This document shows, one piece after another, positions 1-9,400 of a stretch of DNA of 27,712 nt. The stretch is from Chara braunii (taxonomy: Eukaryota > Streptophyta > Charophyceae > Charales > Characeae). A program made the translations under genes and the position numbers. The stretch covers positions 655,766-683,477 of the forward strand of contig BFEA01000082.1 of the NCBI GenBank assembly GCA_003427395.1, written 5' to 3'. The notes under the pieces are model-generated. The model did no database searches. It was given only the letters and a program-made list of their open reading frames with translations, and was not told where the DNA came from. The stretch's first letter is position 1, and each line of letters starts with the position of its first letter.

Positions 1-1
1 T

Positions 2-655
2 AACGATTTTAGCTTGCTAATGGTGGAAAAGAAGTGGCTGAACTCGCAGATAGTAAATTTTTATCTTAACCTTATCCGACTGGACAATGAGTGTCGTGTG
101 AAGCACGTTAATTGCGACTCGAAGAGCGAAAACGTGGTTAGAACTGGGAAGGGGCGCATTCCTACAATAGCAGTGCTAAGCTCATTTTTTTTTTCGAAAC
201 TATTTGATAGCGATATGAAGTTCCAGTACGAAAAGGTTAAAATGTGGTTCACAGAGATCATGATCAGCGACATGGATTTGATTATTGCACCTTTCCACGT
301 CGCGCAGAACCAGCATTGGACACTCGTAGTGGCAGACCTACGACGTAGGAAAATAGAGTACTACGATTCGCGGACGGCGGATCGTGAACTCGCGGCGAAG
401 GTGACAGGGGGGTTTGCAAGATTTCTGTACATGAGGTCGGTCGAACAAGGCAAAGAAATCGACACTGCTAACTTCAACCATATATGGCAAGTGGAAGGCA
501 TTCCGAAGCAGCGCGACTTCAACGAGTGCGGTGTCTTTATGCTGACATATGCATCACTATTGGCGAGAGGGTTTCTTCCACCTTTAAGGTTCACATCAGA
601 TGACATGAAGAAAATACGATGCCGGATAGCTTTCGACGTAGCTGTTGTGGAGTAG
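2..655 (+). CDS. Ulp1/SENP-like cysteine protease (peptidase C48 fold), 5' partial
   Basis: Family role: Ulp1/SENP enzymes cleave SUMO or related ubiquitin-like proteins, and plants carry many copies captured by DNA transposons. The frame is open to the left edge of the window, so the start is missing. The first in-frame ATG is at 20. Counting from the TTG at 14, the Ulp1 entry motif is seen as KWLNSQIVNFYLNL (residues 7-20). The catalytic set looks intact: His101-Trp102 in QHWTLVV, Asp118 in YYDSR, Gln166 in IPKQ and Cys172 in NECGVF. The spacing fits the family and no break occurs before the TAG stop at 653-655. There are no visible introns in this part. A Myb/SANT-like gene lies 0.7 kb downstream on the same strand, an arrangement that suggests mobile-element cargo rather than a housekeeping desumoylase. 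The substrate cannot be told from the sequence. Confidence 0.85.
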   Translation, partial: NDFSLLMVEKKWLNSQIVNFYLNLIRLDNECRVKHVNCDSKSENVVRTGKGRIPTIAVLSSFFFSKLFDSDMKFQYEKVKMWFTEIMISDMDLIIAPFHVAQNQHWTLVVADLRRRKIEYYDSRTADRELAAKVTGGFARFLYMRSVEQGKEIDTANFNHIWQVEGIPKQRDFNECGVFMLTYASLLARGFLPPLRFTSDDMKKIRCRIAFDVAVVE

Positions 656-840
656 ACGAATTTGTTTTTTTTACATTATAGATGTTCAAACAAATGTGAA
701 ACAACCATGTTGTGATCACAAATAGACCTGATATATGATAAATGAGTTTGTAAGTGTAACGAGGATTAATAATGCGGTTCATGATAAAATGTAACTGATC
801 GTGTCAGAGGTACAATTTACGAGAGGTCATCGTAGGTCTT
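656..840. other. AT-rich spacer after the protease gene
   Basis: Probable 3' untranslated and spacer DNA. It is AT-rich and has no credible coding frame. Two A/T-rich stretches after the stop could serve as polyadenylation context, but no single signal stands out. Confidence 0.4.
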
Positions 841-990
841 ACCTCTTACACCTCTCCTCCTTAACCCTTACCCCTTACCTGATAACCCTTACCCCTTACC
901 CCTTACCCCTTTACCCCTTATCCCTTACCCCTTATCCCTTACCCCTTACCCCTGACCCCTGACCCCTGACCCCTTACCCCTTACCCCCCT
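841..990. repeat. Degenerate CCCCTTA heptamer minisatellite
   Basis: About 150 bp made largely of CCCTTAC / CCCCTTA units, with variants CCCTTAT and CCCTGAC and a few unit-length slips. The other strand reads TAAGGGG, which resembles a telomere repeat but is not the plant TTTAGGG unit. The same heptamer in the opposite orientation occurs near the right end of the window. Confidence 0.85.
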
Positions 991-1041
991 TTTTCGTAGC
1001 TCAAAATTACACAAAATATGAAAAAAAAGGCAAAAAATCTG

Positions 1042-1091
1042 AGTTTCAATTTCGTTCAAAAAATAAAAAATGTCCGTTTTGACGAAATCGT
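1042..1091 (-). repeat. AT-rich inverted-repeat core, left copy
   Basis: Its reverse complement matches 27209-27258 at 46 of 50 positions by hand alignment. The mismatches are three purine/pyrimidine transitions and one transversion. Weaker similarity continues outward toward the heptamer repeats on both sides. The pair could be the ends of one large element or two independent copies of a dispersed repeat. Confidence 0.7.
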
Positions 1092-1379
1092 AGTTCACAC
1101 ACCTCTTCCAGGCGGGTCAGCCCGTTGCTTACCTGTACTATTTCAATACAACATCTGCGAACAGCAGTCGTATCTGCAGGGATGGATAGGCACATTGATT
1201 TTCTGGGTCTTCCGTTGATTGGGGACATATGTACGACATCAGAGACTCAGTCCGATAAAACAGAGTCGGAATATGTTGTATCTTGACAACCTCCATGTCC
1301 ACTTGGTGGCATTGTTGTTTCGTCGATCGAAGGTGGGGAGGACGGTCTGAGAGAGCATTTGAAACAACGCGCCATCGCC

Positions 1380-2122
1380 ATGGCAGGTCGTTGTACCAAG
1401 GTTCGTGGCCATACTCCCAACTTCGTTTCTCCTCTTCCACCTTCTCCGGCTTCTATGGTGTCGGATACATTTAATAACTGCAGTGGTCAGGTGGAGCGAG
1501 TCGGACATGCAGGGGGCTCTCCCATGACTCCTTCGCACGGGTTTGGTGCCAAATTGGTGGTGTCGTCAACAGTATATCAGCTCACAGTTCCTTCAGTCCG
1601 CCTACAACGTCTGTACATGGGTCTCCTTCCGTGACGGTTAGTTCACCACCAAGACGTGCTGCCGCAGGCTTGGCTCCCCCGTCTCCTGTACATTTTCGCT
1701 ACACAGGGTCTCCTTCCCAGCCTCTGAACAGTGAGACTGAGATGCCAAGTCCACAGTTATTTGCTGGTGAAGAAACACCTCCGACTCATACCTCCACAGG
1801 TGCACCCAGTAGCTATATTCTAGATCAGATCATACACGACGTTGAGGCGGGCATTGCTTATGTGTCTCTTCCCGTCTTTGAAGGGGAGCATGCTAATGCA
1901 AACGGGGCAGCGGGGGGCACTCCAATCGGGCCAGCCACCTGCGAAGGTGGTGGTTGTGGCGCACCGGGGACTTGCATGAGTCCAACATCTGCTATTGGAG
2001 CTGCTGCTCGTCCATCGTCAGTTGAGGTAGTTGGTGGGGGCGGAGGTCTTGGAGGGGCGAGAGGGAGAGGCCGTGGGTGTTTGCCGAAGTGCAGCCCGAA
2101 ACCAATTGCCCCAGACTCCTAG
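1380..2122 (+). pseudogene. N-terminal part of Myb/SANT-like protein gene, frame broken
   Basis: This is a Ser/Pro- and Gly-rich low-complexity N-terminal region that appears to belong to the Myb/SANT-like protein starting at 2077. An ATG at 1380 opens a frame rich in Ser, Pro and Gly to about 1550. The same style of sequence then continues in the next frame, open from about 1550 to the stop at 2122 (PTTSVHGSPS, then VSSPPRRAAAGLAPP). It ends in a Gly/Arg run (GGARGRGRG) resembling an AT-hook-like segment. Near 2075 the sense switches again into the frame of the downstream ORF. Both switches have the same sign and would fit two one-base losses. Short introns or sequencing errors are alternatives, but I see no GT...AG pair that fits well. 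The function of this region is probably disordered linker or DNA-contact. Confidence 0.5.
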
Positions 2123-3138
2123 TAGGTGAGACATACAACGCAAAAGGCCCTAGGTGGGCGGAAGATGAGACCACATTCCTCCTGCGGGCGCCGTATGAAA
2201 TAAAGGCCACACATGGTCACGATTCTGAGGCATGGGGGTTGACGAAACTGAAGCAAGCGTTATGGCCTGACGTACACCTGCAAATGAACGAGGCGAAATA
2301 CAATCGCAGTGTCGATGACTGTAAAAACAGGTGGCACTATGTGCATAACAATTACAAGCTGGTTAAATATCACGACAGGTGGTCGGGAAAGCAGAAGTAT
2401 TGGAGTATGGATCAAGCACAAAGAAAGATATGGGATCCGGACTTCGTCATACGCAGGCTATGGTACGACATCATAGACGAGCAAGACAAGGATACCATCA
2501 ACATTCATGATATCACAGATTCAGGCGCCGAGACAGAGAAGGCGGATGACAGGGATGACCAACTGCATGGTACCGATGGTGAAGGGGGAGCTGCGGCTGG
2601 TGCACCTGCGGCAGCTGCACCTGCGGCTGCTGCTGCACTTGTGGCTGCTGCACCTGCGGCTGATGCACCTGCGGCTGGTGAACCTCCGCCTGCTGCACCG
2701 ACAACGAATGCAAATCGTGGCGGTGTGCCTTCCCAGCGGCCGAATGTCGGTAATAACTCCAATGTTGCATCACAAGGTAGGAGGTCGACCACGATTCAAG
2801 GTGAAATGTCAGACAATAGTAAAAGGACTGCTGAAATCGTGCGTGATCAGGCTATGCGGGCAGTTTGCGCGGCGATGCATGATCATACAGCTGCACAAGT
2901 CCTATCTGAGAAGGAACATAAGGTCATCTTGCTCCAAATTTATGACAAGCAGGTGGCATCTCAAGAAACAGTTGTGAGGACGACTTGGGAAGCAATGGAG
3001 AAGGACATTGCGGTTCGAGATGGAGGATCTGAAAGAATTGCAAGTGAATTGAGAGGTGTGCCCGCAGATGCCATTCGGAGTTTGGCAAGTAGTAGAGGAG
3101 GGACATCATCAACTCACACTGGGGGAGAGCAGGGGTAG
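2077..3138 (+). CDS. Myb/SANT-like (trihelix-type) DNA-binding protein
   Basis: Residues 26-105 form a Myb/SANT-like domain: RWAEDETTFLL at the start, a central W in EAWGLTKLKQALWPD, and DCKNRWHYVHNNYKLVKYHD at the end. In this family the tryptophans pack a three-helix DNA-binding unit, as in trihelix factors and in the accessory protein of PIF/Harbinger-type transposons. WYDIIDEQDKD and an acidic stretch follow, then an Ala/Pro-rich spacer (about 181-208). A helical, charged C-terminal region at about 250-330 (KRTAEIVRDQAM onward) is probably for self-association. The GTG at 2077 is only the edge of the open frame; the frame is open back to 2026 and the real N-terminus probably lies upstream at 1380. 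The Ulp1-like gene on the same strand suggests the pair may travel together. A host transcription factor cannot be excluded. Confidence 0.7.
   Translation: MFAEVQPETNCPRLLVGETYNAKGPRWAEDETTFLLRAPYEIKATHGHDSEAWGLTKLKQALWPDVHLQMNEAKYNRSVDDCKNRWHYVHNNYKLVKYHDRWSGKQKYWSMDQAQRKIWDPDFVIRRLWYDIIDEQDKDTINIHDITDSGAETEKADDRDDQLHGTDGEGGAAAGAPAAAAPAAAAALVAAAPAADAPAAGEPPPAAPTTNANRGGVPSQRPNVGNNSNVASQGRRSTTIQGEMSDNSKRTAEIVRDQAMRAVCAAMHDHTAAQVLSEKEHKVILLQIYDKQVASQETVVRTTWEAMEKDIAVRDGGSERIASELRGVPADAIRSLASSRGGTSSTHTGGEQG
2586..2700 (+). repeat. In-frame GCN/CCT minisatellite coding Ala-Pro repeats
   Basis: A loosely periodic 15-bp unit (GCACCTGCGGCTGCT and variants) encodes an Ala/Pro spacer between the DNA-binding and C-terminal domains of the Myb/SANT-like protein. 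All unit changes keep the frame, which suggests the ORF was under selection when the array grew. Confidence 0.8.
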
Positions 3139-4204
3139 GTCATGGAGGACCATCCACACGGTGAGTGCCCAGAGGTGCTTTTTTCTCATCCCATGGATGA
3201 ATATTCGAGTAATCAAGGATATGTAGAGAGACTGTACATTATATGACTGAACATCTATTACGTTTTAGGCTACAGGCAGTAGAATAGGTAGGTGAACCGT
3301 TCTGTGACGTAGTGACAAAGGTTACCGTTATTGAAGGTCCAGCTTCTTTTTTTTTTTGTTAAGGTTTTGTAGTGCGAAGTTTGGTGGCAGTTCTGTGTGA
3401 GTACGAGCAGAACAACCCTTGCCATAGTACTTGTAGGATGTGTAGTGCAGTGTACATTACATCATTTTGTACATGAGACATATTATCTTTTTATTGGCTG
3501 TTTTATGTACAATGCGTAGGTGAACCTGCCTCGCGCTTTGTCAGAAAGGTGACCTTTTTAATGTATCAAGCTAGGCTACAGGGACCAGCCCGTGCAAGGA
3601 CCAGGGAAGGTCCCAGCAGAAAAGAAAAAAAAAAACAAATTCCAAAAAATCCGAAAAAACGCTATGTTATGCAGAAAAATAAACAGAACAACTTTTGCCT
3701 TAGGGTCACATCGAAATTCTTTACCAAATTTTGAATAAAAAATAAAATTTAAAAATATTTTTTAATTTCTAATTTTTAATTTTATTTTTATTTTTTTGGC
3801 CCGGCCGGGTAAGTGACCCCGGGCCACTCTGGTAGCCTAGGTATCAAGTGATTTTATTAGTTTTTTTATTTCTTCTATATTTTTTTCTTTTTGCATAGCT
3901 TCTGTGTACCGCGTTTTTTTGGAGGTTTGAAGGGAGGTTTGTATTGTAGGAGGATTAGCAAACACACGACCTTTTTTATTGTAGCCTTGTAGGAGTCCAT
4001 CGCGCGCATCCGCAGGGAGGCAAGGACCTGGCAGGAGGCCGAGTTGAGGATGCAAGGCTTGAGACCTTCACCAGTGGGGACGGATGGAGTGCCGATTCGC
4101 CTGGAGATGGGGAACATCGAGGAGTTCAAGGGCGCGAGATTAGGAGGGCTGGAGGATGCACCTGAGAGAGGCCTTTTGACGGCCAGAGCTACCCCAGCCC
4201 AGGG
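3139..4204. other. Non-coding stretch after the Myb/SANT-like gene
   Basis: No credible gene. A block at about 3288-3325 (AGGTGAACC...GACAAAGGTTACC) recurs in diverged form at about 3515-3554, and 8-bp arms TTGTACAT / ATGTACAA lie between them. An A/T-rich block spans 3620-3800 and is followed by a GC patch (GGCCCGGCCGGG, 3799-3810). From about 4000 onward the sequence becomes purine-rich like the gag-like region that follows. Confidence 0.45.
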
Positions 4205-5235
4205 TTGAGAGGCGACAGAGAAGTAAGAGACAAAGGGACCCTGAGCCCAGAGAGGCCATCCGGCAAGGGGACCCTGAGCCCAGAGAGGCCATCCCATCTC
4301 GAGAAGGACGGAAGGCTCTTGCCCGACGAGGTGAGGAACCAGCACAGCAGGTTTAGGAGCGAGGGGCATATCCTGAGTATGGGCTGGGTCCAGTGGTTTT
4401 TTTGCGCTTTACCGAGGGAGGATTGCGAAGGTCTCCTCAACATACGCAGGAGGGGGTGGCGCCATCCAGACGATCACTGCAGAAGTTGGAGGCGCACTTG
4501 GCTATTTCACAGTGGTGACGTGAGGCACGATGAGCCAGTTGGGGACGTACCGCAGGAGGCGGTCCATGACCCAGAGCGAGAGGCGGAGCCGGGTGCTCAG
4601 AGAAGACGAGTTGCAGAGGAGGTGATAGAGATTGGAGAGGATACTCTGCCCCAGACGCCTTCTCCAGAGTTGGGACCTGAGATAGTGTCAGGGGTCGCTC
4701 ATGAAAGAGGAGAGGAGTTTCCACATGAGGAGACCCCACTATCGCCCCCGGATGCGGCCCTTTCGCCAGGGATGAGGGTGGAGATGGAGGAGAGAGGCTC
4801 TCTCCATTGTCGATACACATTTGGCAACGTATGCCCAGGAGCACCCTGACATGAGGGAGCCCGCACCCATGGAGCCACTGCAGGAGCCACACCAGAGAGA
4901 GATGAGAACTAAGATTCCAGTTAGAGAGGTCCGTCGCACAAGGAGGAGGGCGCCAGCAGGAGAGACGACAGGATAGAAGCGGTTCAGGGTAGGGAAGTGT
5001 TTGGAGGAGATTTGGGAGGAGAGACAGAGATTAGAGGCGGCAGGACTGCTTCCAGACCAGCCACCTGATATGCCACCTAAGGCCCGCGGAGTCACTGAGA
5101 TGTGGGCGAGTTTTGGGGTCAGAGTGCTAAGGGGTTGACTGCACCAGAGAGAGCAGGTCTCGAGACGACGAGATCAGTGGACCGATACTTGGACCGCAAG
5201 CTCCGTTTTCTGCTAAGACATCTTTCCAGAGGTAC
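4205..5235 (+). pseudogene. Decayed 5' part of gag-like region
   Basis: An open frame runs from 4205 to 4849 (214 codons) with a charged composition rich in Glu, Arg and Pro. After it, protein-like sequence carries on in other frames, for example EEIWEERQRLEAAGLLPDQP at about 5005-5065. Stops lie between the pieces. The composition and the position directly before the zinc-knuckle ORF suggest these are the N-terminal parts of the same retroelement gag polyprotein, broken by several frameshifts. There is no catalytic motif. A host origin is possible but less likely. Identification is by style and context only. Confidence 0.4.
4235..4300 (+). repeat. 33-bp in-frame tandem duplication
   Basis: The block starting GGGACCCTGAGCCC at 4235 is repeated from 4268, a period of 33 bp. 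It adds 11 codons (GTLSPERPSGK then GTLSPERPSHL) without shifting the frame. Confidence 0.85.
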
Positions 5236-6252
5236 TTGATGTTAGAAGATGAGTTGGTTGGAAGGAAGATGAAAGATGGGAATTTGGGAGTGCGTTTGGA
5301 AGTAGTACAGACAGAGGTGCGGGAGCTCAGGGCATTGGCAACTAGTCAAGCCACCACTATCCAGGATATGAGGCGGCAACTTCAGGATATGGCGGCTAAG
5401 ATGGACAGAGAGGCGCCCACCAAAGTGGTGCACTGGACAGAGAGCAGTCGCTATGGCATTCAAGGGGAGTCAGTGCAGGGTCTATTTGGACAGTCGCCTG
5501 CGGCAGGGCCCTCCCGAAAACCACCCATGGGGAAGGTCATCTTAGAACCGGAAAAAGCGAACGCAAAGAGGGAAGCAGAAAAGGAGGCCTTTGAGTTCAA
5601 GGCACCTACTGAGCTTGCCACCCAACCTGCGACTTCTTCAGAACCAGCGACAGAGTCCTTGATACCACGAGCAGGGGATAGACCACGGACAACTGTCAAC
5701 GAGTCTGCGCTTGGGTCTGACGAGGGATCCATGAATGTACTCCTCGAAGCAGTCATCACCATGCAAGAAGGGGCGAGTGTGCTTATGCCTGAACAGAGAG
5801 AGGAGGTGTCTCGGGAGGAAGAGATAGTGTTTGCGATGGAGGGTGTCTATGAGGGCAGACCACAGAGGTTAGATACACCTGAGTACAGGCTTGAGGGAGT
5901 TGGGATACAGGCAGAGCCAAGTACTCAAGAGTTAGAGGTTGGACCTGAGGAGCCAATGGGTATGCCCCAGTGTCATGAGATGACCATAGAGGCTAGTGAG
6001 GCACCTTCATCGCCAGGATCTCAGAAGAAGAAGAAGAGGGGCCGAAAATCAGGAGACTTATCCTGCTTCTTCTGCAAGGATAGGGAGCATAGGGCCTTGC
6101 AATGTCCTAAGTTCCTGAAGGACAAGGCATCAGGGAGAGTCACTGAGAGTGGAGGAAAGATGTACGATAGACAGGGTAGAATAATAGAGCGATCTGCAGA
6201 TGGAGGCATAGCTCAGTTATATAAGCAAAACCAGATGGAGATGAGTGAGTAG
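5236..6252 (+). CDS. Gag-like protein with CCHC zinc knuckle (LTR-retrotransposon type)
   Basis: Role by family: the nucleocapsid part of retrotransposon gag binds element RNA through CCHC knuckles. The frame opens at 5131. The TTG at 5236 and ATG at 5239 are possible starts, but the true start is probably upstream in the decayed region. Residues about 20-58 are heptad-like and probably coiled coil (VQTEVRELRAL, DMRRQLQDMAAK). A long acidic Pro/Ser/Glu linker follows, then a basic patch KKKKRGRK (264-271). The single knuckle is Cys277-Cys280-His285-Cys290, spacing CX2CX4HX4C. The C-terminus carries GKMYDRQGRIIERSADGG, a tail I associate with gag-like proteins predicted in Chara. No protease, reverse transcriptase or integrase follows in any frame. 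It is therefore either a gag-only derivative, a solo remnant, or a domesticated gag. Confidence 0.7.
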   Translation: MMLEDELVGRKMKDGNLGVRLEVVQTEVRELRALATSQATTIQDMRRQLQDMAAKMDREAPTKVVHWTESSRYGIQGESVQGLFGQSPAAGPSRKPPMGKVILEPEKANAKREAEKEAFEFKAPTELATQPATSSEPATESLIPRAGDRPRTTVNESALGSDEGSMNVLLEAVITMQEGASVLMPEQREEVSREEEIVFAMEGVYEGRPQRLDTPEYRLEGVGIQAEPSTQELEVGPEEPMGMPQCHEMTIEASEAPSSPGSQKKKKRGRKSGDLSCFFCKDREHRALQCPKFLKDKASGRVTESGGKMYDRQGRIIERSADGGIAQLYKQNQMEMSE

Positions 6253-7611
6253 GGACTGGTTCGCCTATGTGTGGATTAGTTATTTCTGGTTCCGGGATTG
6301 AGAAGGAGTCCACACTTCTAAAGTTAGGAATTAGTCGTTTCTTTTTACTTAATTTTTGTTTCTAGATCTTTGGAGCCTATGTTGTTCGACTGTACAGATA
6401 GAGGTTTACAACATATGATTACCATTGAGGTTTTCACCAGTAATTTGAGGTTTGGGGATCAGTGATGTGACATGTGTAAAGTAGGACTATTTCCCTTCTA
6501 ACTCCTGAGGATCAAGATCAGTTCTGATTTTAAGTGCATTTTTGGCAGAACGATTACACTTGTACCATATGGGGAGTGATTTTACTTAGTCTGAATGAGT
6601 TACGGGTCTAAACCACTACTTATGTTTTGGATGAGATATCTCATCCCTGAGCGTATATTGATCGAAGACTTTATTTAGTACTATCTCCTTGTATACGACG
6701 GTCACAATCGCTCTCACATGTGTGGATTTATCCTGATGAATGATGGTTTTGTGTGAAAGATGTATGAGAAACATCTCGTGTGTTGGGTATTTTATGAATG
6801 TGAATGAATGTGAACTGTCTACTCTTCGGTATACTCGTGTGATCTGCCCACTGGCAGATGATAGAGTCGGGTATAAGGAGAGGAATTGCAGTGTGATTTT
6901 TTAAGAGTGTGAGAATTCTAAGGGATTCATGGGTCTTTGAGACTTTAATGCTTATCATGCCGAATGTTTATTATTGACTTGAGATGAGGACCCATAAGTT
7001 GGTCTCTCAGCTGCTGAGTGGTTTTTATGGCTGAGACCTCTTCAAGAAGAAAGGTAGTTATTTGTTCATTTGGAGACTCATTTTCAGTAGAAGGTGTTTT
7101 AAAAGTGTCATGTAAGAGTCCATCCTAGAAAGAGAGGGATGACTTAGAGACCTAATGAGAAAGACCTCCTTCATTTAAAAAGGCGGTTAAAAGATTTAAT
7201 GGCATGGGAAGCTGATTTGAAATATAAAGTTTGATAAGAATGACGAAGTTTTTGTTTGACAATTGGTGAAATTTTGGAGGTCGCAAGAGTGATTTATTTG
7301 GGAGATGTCATTGAGATGTGTGACTTTCTTGCTCTGATCAAGTTGAGAGGTCACGACCTTGTGAACCTAGCGGTGATTCGGTTTTGTGAAAGTAGAGAGG
7401 ATGTCGTGCTCTCTGTGTTATCCCACAGAGGGCTGGTAAATGCCTTTTATGTGTAACAGACCTTTGCGTAGTCCTGCAAATAGACCTGTATCGTTGCGAC
7501 ACACCGTCCAACCACTTCTGTTAATCTTAGCGAATTTGCAAGAAAAACCAAGCTTACGATAAAGTTTAGCATCACTAGGGTGCAACCCCTAGCGTTGGCT
7601 GTTGGCCATCA
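6253..7611. other. Long gene-poor stretch after gag
   Basis: No gene is supported. The sequence is T/G-rich, with scattered stops in all frames. There is no reverse transcriptase or integrase motif where pol would be expected. A 66-codon frame at 7256-7456 lacks an ATG start and any recognisable motif. Confidence 0.5.
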
Positions 7612-7749
7612 TAACCTGGGAGCGGACCCACGTCTCACCAAAGGAGTAAAGACTTAAAGGGTGTGACCGCCTAGAACGATCTTAACCTGACAGCGGACCC
7701 ACGTCTTACCAAAGGAGTAAAAACTTAAAGGGTGTGGCCGCCTAGAACA
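7612..7749. repeat. 71-bp tandem duplication
   Basis: Two adjacent units start at 7612 and 7683 (TAACCTGGGAGCGGACCC and TAACCTGACAGCGGACCC). Each ends in CCGCCTAGAAC. The units differ at only a few positions, so the duplication is recent or maintained. It is not coding. It could be part of an LTR or promoter region of the neighbouring retroelement. Confidence 0.85.
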
Positions 7750-9400
7750 GTTTTCTTCTTGCGGGATGGCGGAGGGATAAGAGTCGAGTCTTTTGGAGTC
7801 TTGATCAAATGCTTTTAAGGAGAAAACCTATCATGACGGAACCTGTTAGGGCAATGCCGCTAAAATAACAATGTGAAGGACCGTAGATCTGGCTCGATCA
7901 ACTAGACTATGGTGGGTTAAGATGGAGAACTGACCTTCCTGTACTAAACGGCGGGGAAAGTCTAAGAAAATATTTATATATATATGTATATTTGATTGTG
8001 AAAATTGTTTGAAGGAAGGCAAAAATGTCTTCAAAGGTCTTAGTTAGGGCCCACGTCCCTAGTTATGGCCCTGCTTGCAGGGTGAAGACATCGGGACACT
8101 TAACGAGAAGTCGACGTTTGTTTAGGACAAAGAGGAGAGGATGATTAAGGGGGTCGTCGTAACTTATGCTGTAGTACGTATGCCAGTATCCTTGCATCCT
8201 AATGTCAGAACAATGGAGACCCAGGTTAGAATCTTTGCAGCATACAATTGCGTTGGTATGGATTGATGGAGGCCTCGAACCATAGTCTGTCGACTAATCG
8301 AACTAATTCCTTTCTCCTCATCAATTTGGATTATGGTTGAGTTGATTCCTTTCTCATTCTACGAAGCGACGGGGACGTCGCTTAATATGGTCCAGTAAGT
8401 TGTCTGTGCGAATACCCTTACATGCATATCCGCCCTGGTTTTTGCGGACAACAGAGAATAAAATTGGTTTAAAAGTTTAAGTATACCGCGCGAGTCTCGG
8501 TTGTGATTTACGTTGACTGAATGACTGGCTAGTTTAAAGAGTGTGTGGGCACGTGGACTTGAGGCGCGCGTGATCTTATTTGTTGATAATTGAAGAGTCG
8601 GCATGACTGCCGACCTAATTTTTATTTATGATTTAACTAGGATTAAAAAGATTTTTGTCCCTTGATTGGTACGCTTGCTTGTGACTTGTGCGTACGGGTG
8701 GAGGACAACACCGACAACAATGTGATTTTGAAAAGTTTCAGTAGACCCGCACGTCGCGCAGTACCAGCTAATATGGATGTCCGCTAAGTACTAGGCTCAG
8801 TTTTGAACCTAGCGTTATTGGTTATGGTGTCAAACTTTCAATAGGGAGATTTAGGGATCGAGGTCAGCGAGCTACACCGAGATGCTGTGGGAGGGCCGCT
8901 ACAGCAGCCCACCTTTGGAACCCTCCTCCACCTTGGTTTCCAAAAGCCCTTGTTCAGATATTTGTTACTACCCCCGAAGGCGTACCAGGCCCAACCCACC
9001 CAGACTTCCATTTAGGTTTGCAATAGACTGTGCCCACAACCGGCTACCTGAGTGAGTTCTTTGGTCGTTGGGGGTCTGAGGCCGTGGTGAACTTCGTTGA
9101 GCAGAGCTAGCTGAAGGAGATTGTGGTAGGAGTTGGGGCGATACCTGCCATGCAGAACGTTGGTCTAACTTGGGACCATGCAACAGGGCTGCGGTAGGCC
9201 CGCACCTCGACTTTGGGACTACTGCGCTTTTTGTAGTGAAACCTGAAGGATCAGGAAGTAGGCGTACGAGGACACTGTGGTGAGGCTGCGACAGTACTGT
9301 TGTGCCGATCAGTCGTCACACTCAGGTAATAGGCAGCAGAAAGACTAGTATTGTTGAACAACATGTTGGTTACTGCGGTGTTTGTCGCACAGCTGTTAAA
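7750..9400. other. No gene seen
   Basis: Mixed-composition DNA with a short TATATATATATG run near 7974-7988 and no credible ORF, tRNA or rRNA. It may be a diverged LTR or untranslated part of the gag element, but no matching second copy is present in the window to prove it. Confidence 0.4.

Noticed and set aside
7256-7456. 66-codon frame
   Set aside because: Starts only at TTG, no motif and no neighbouring gene signals.
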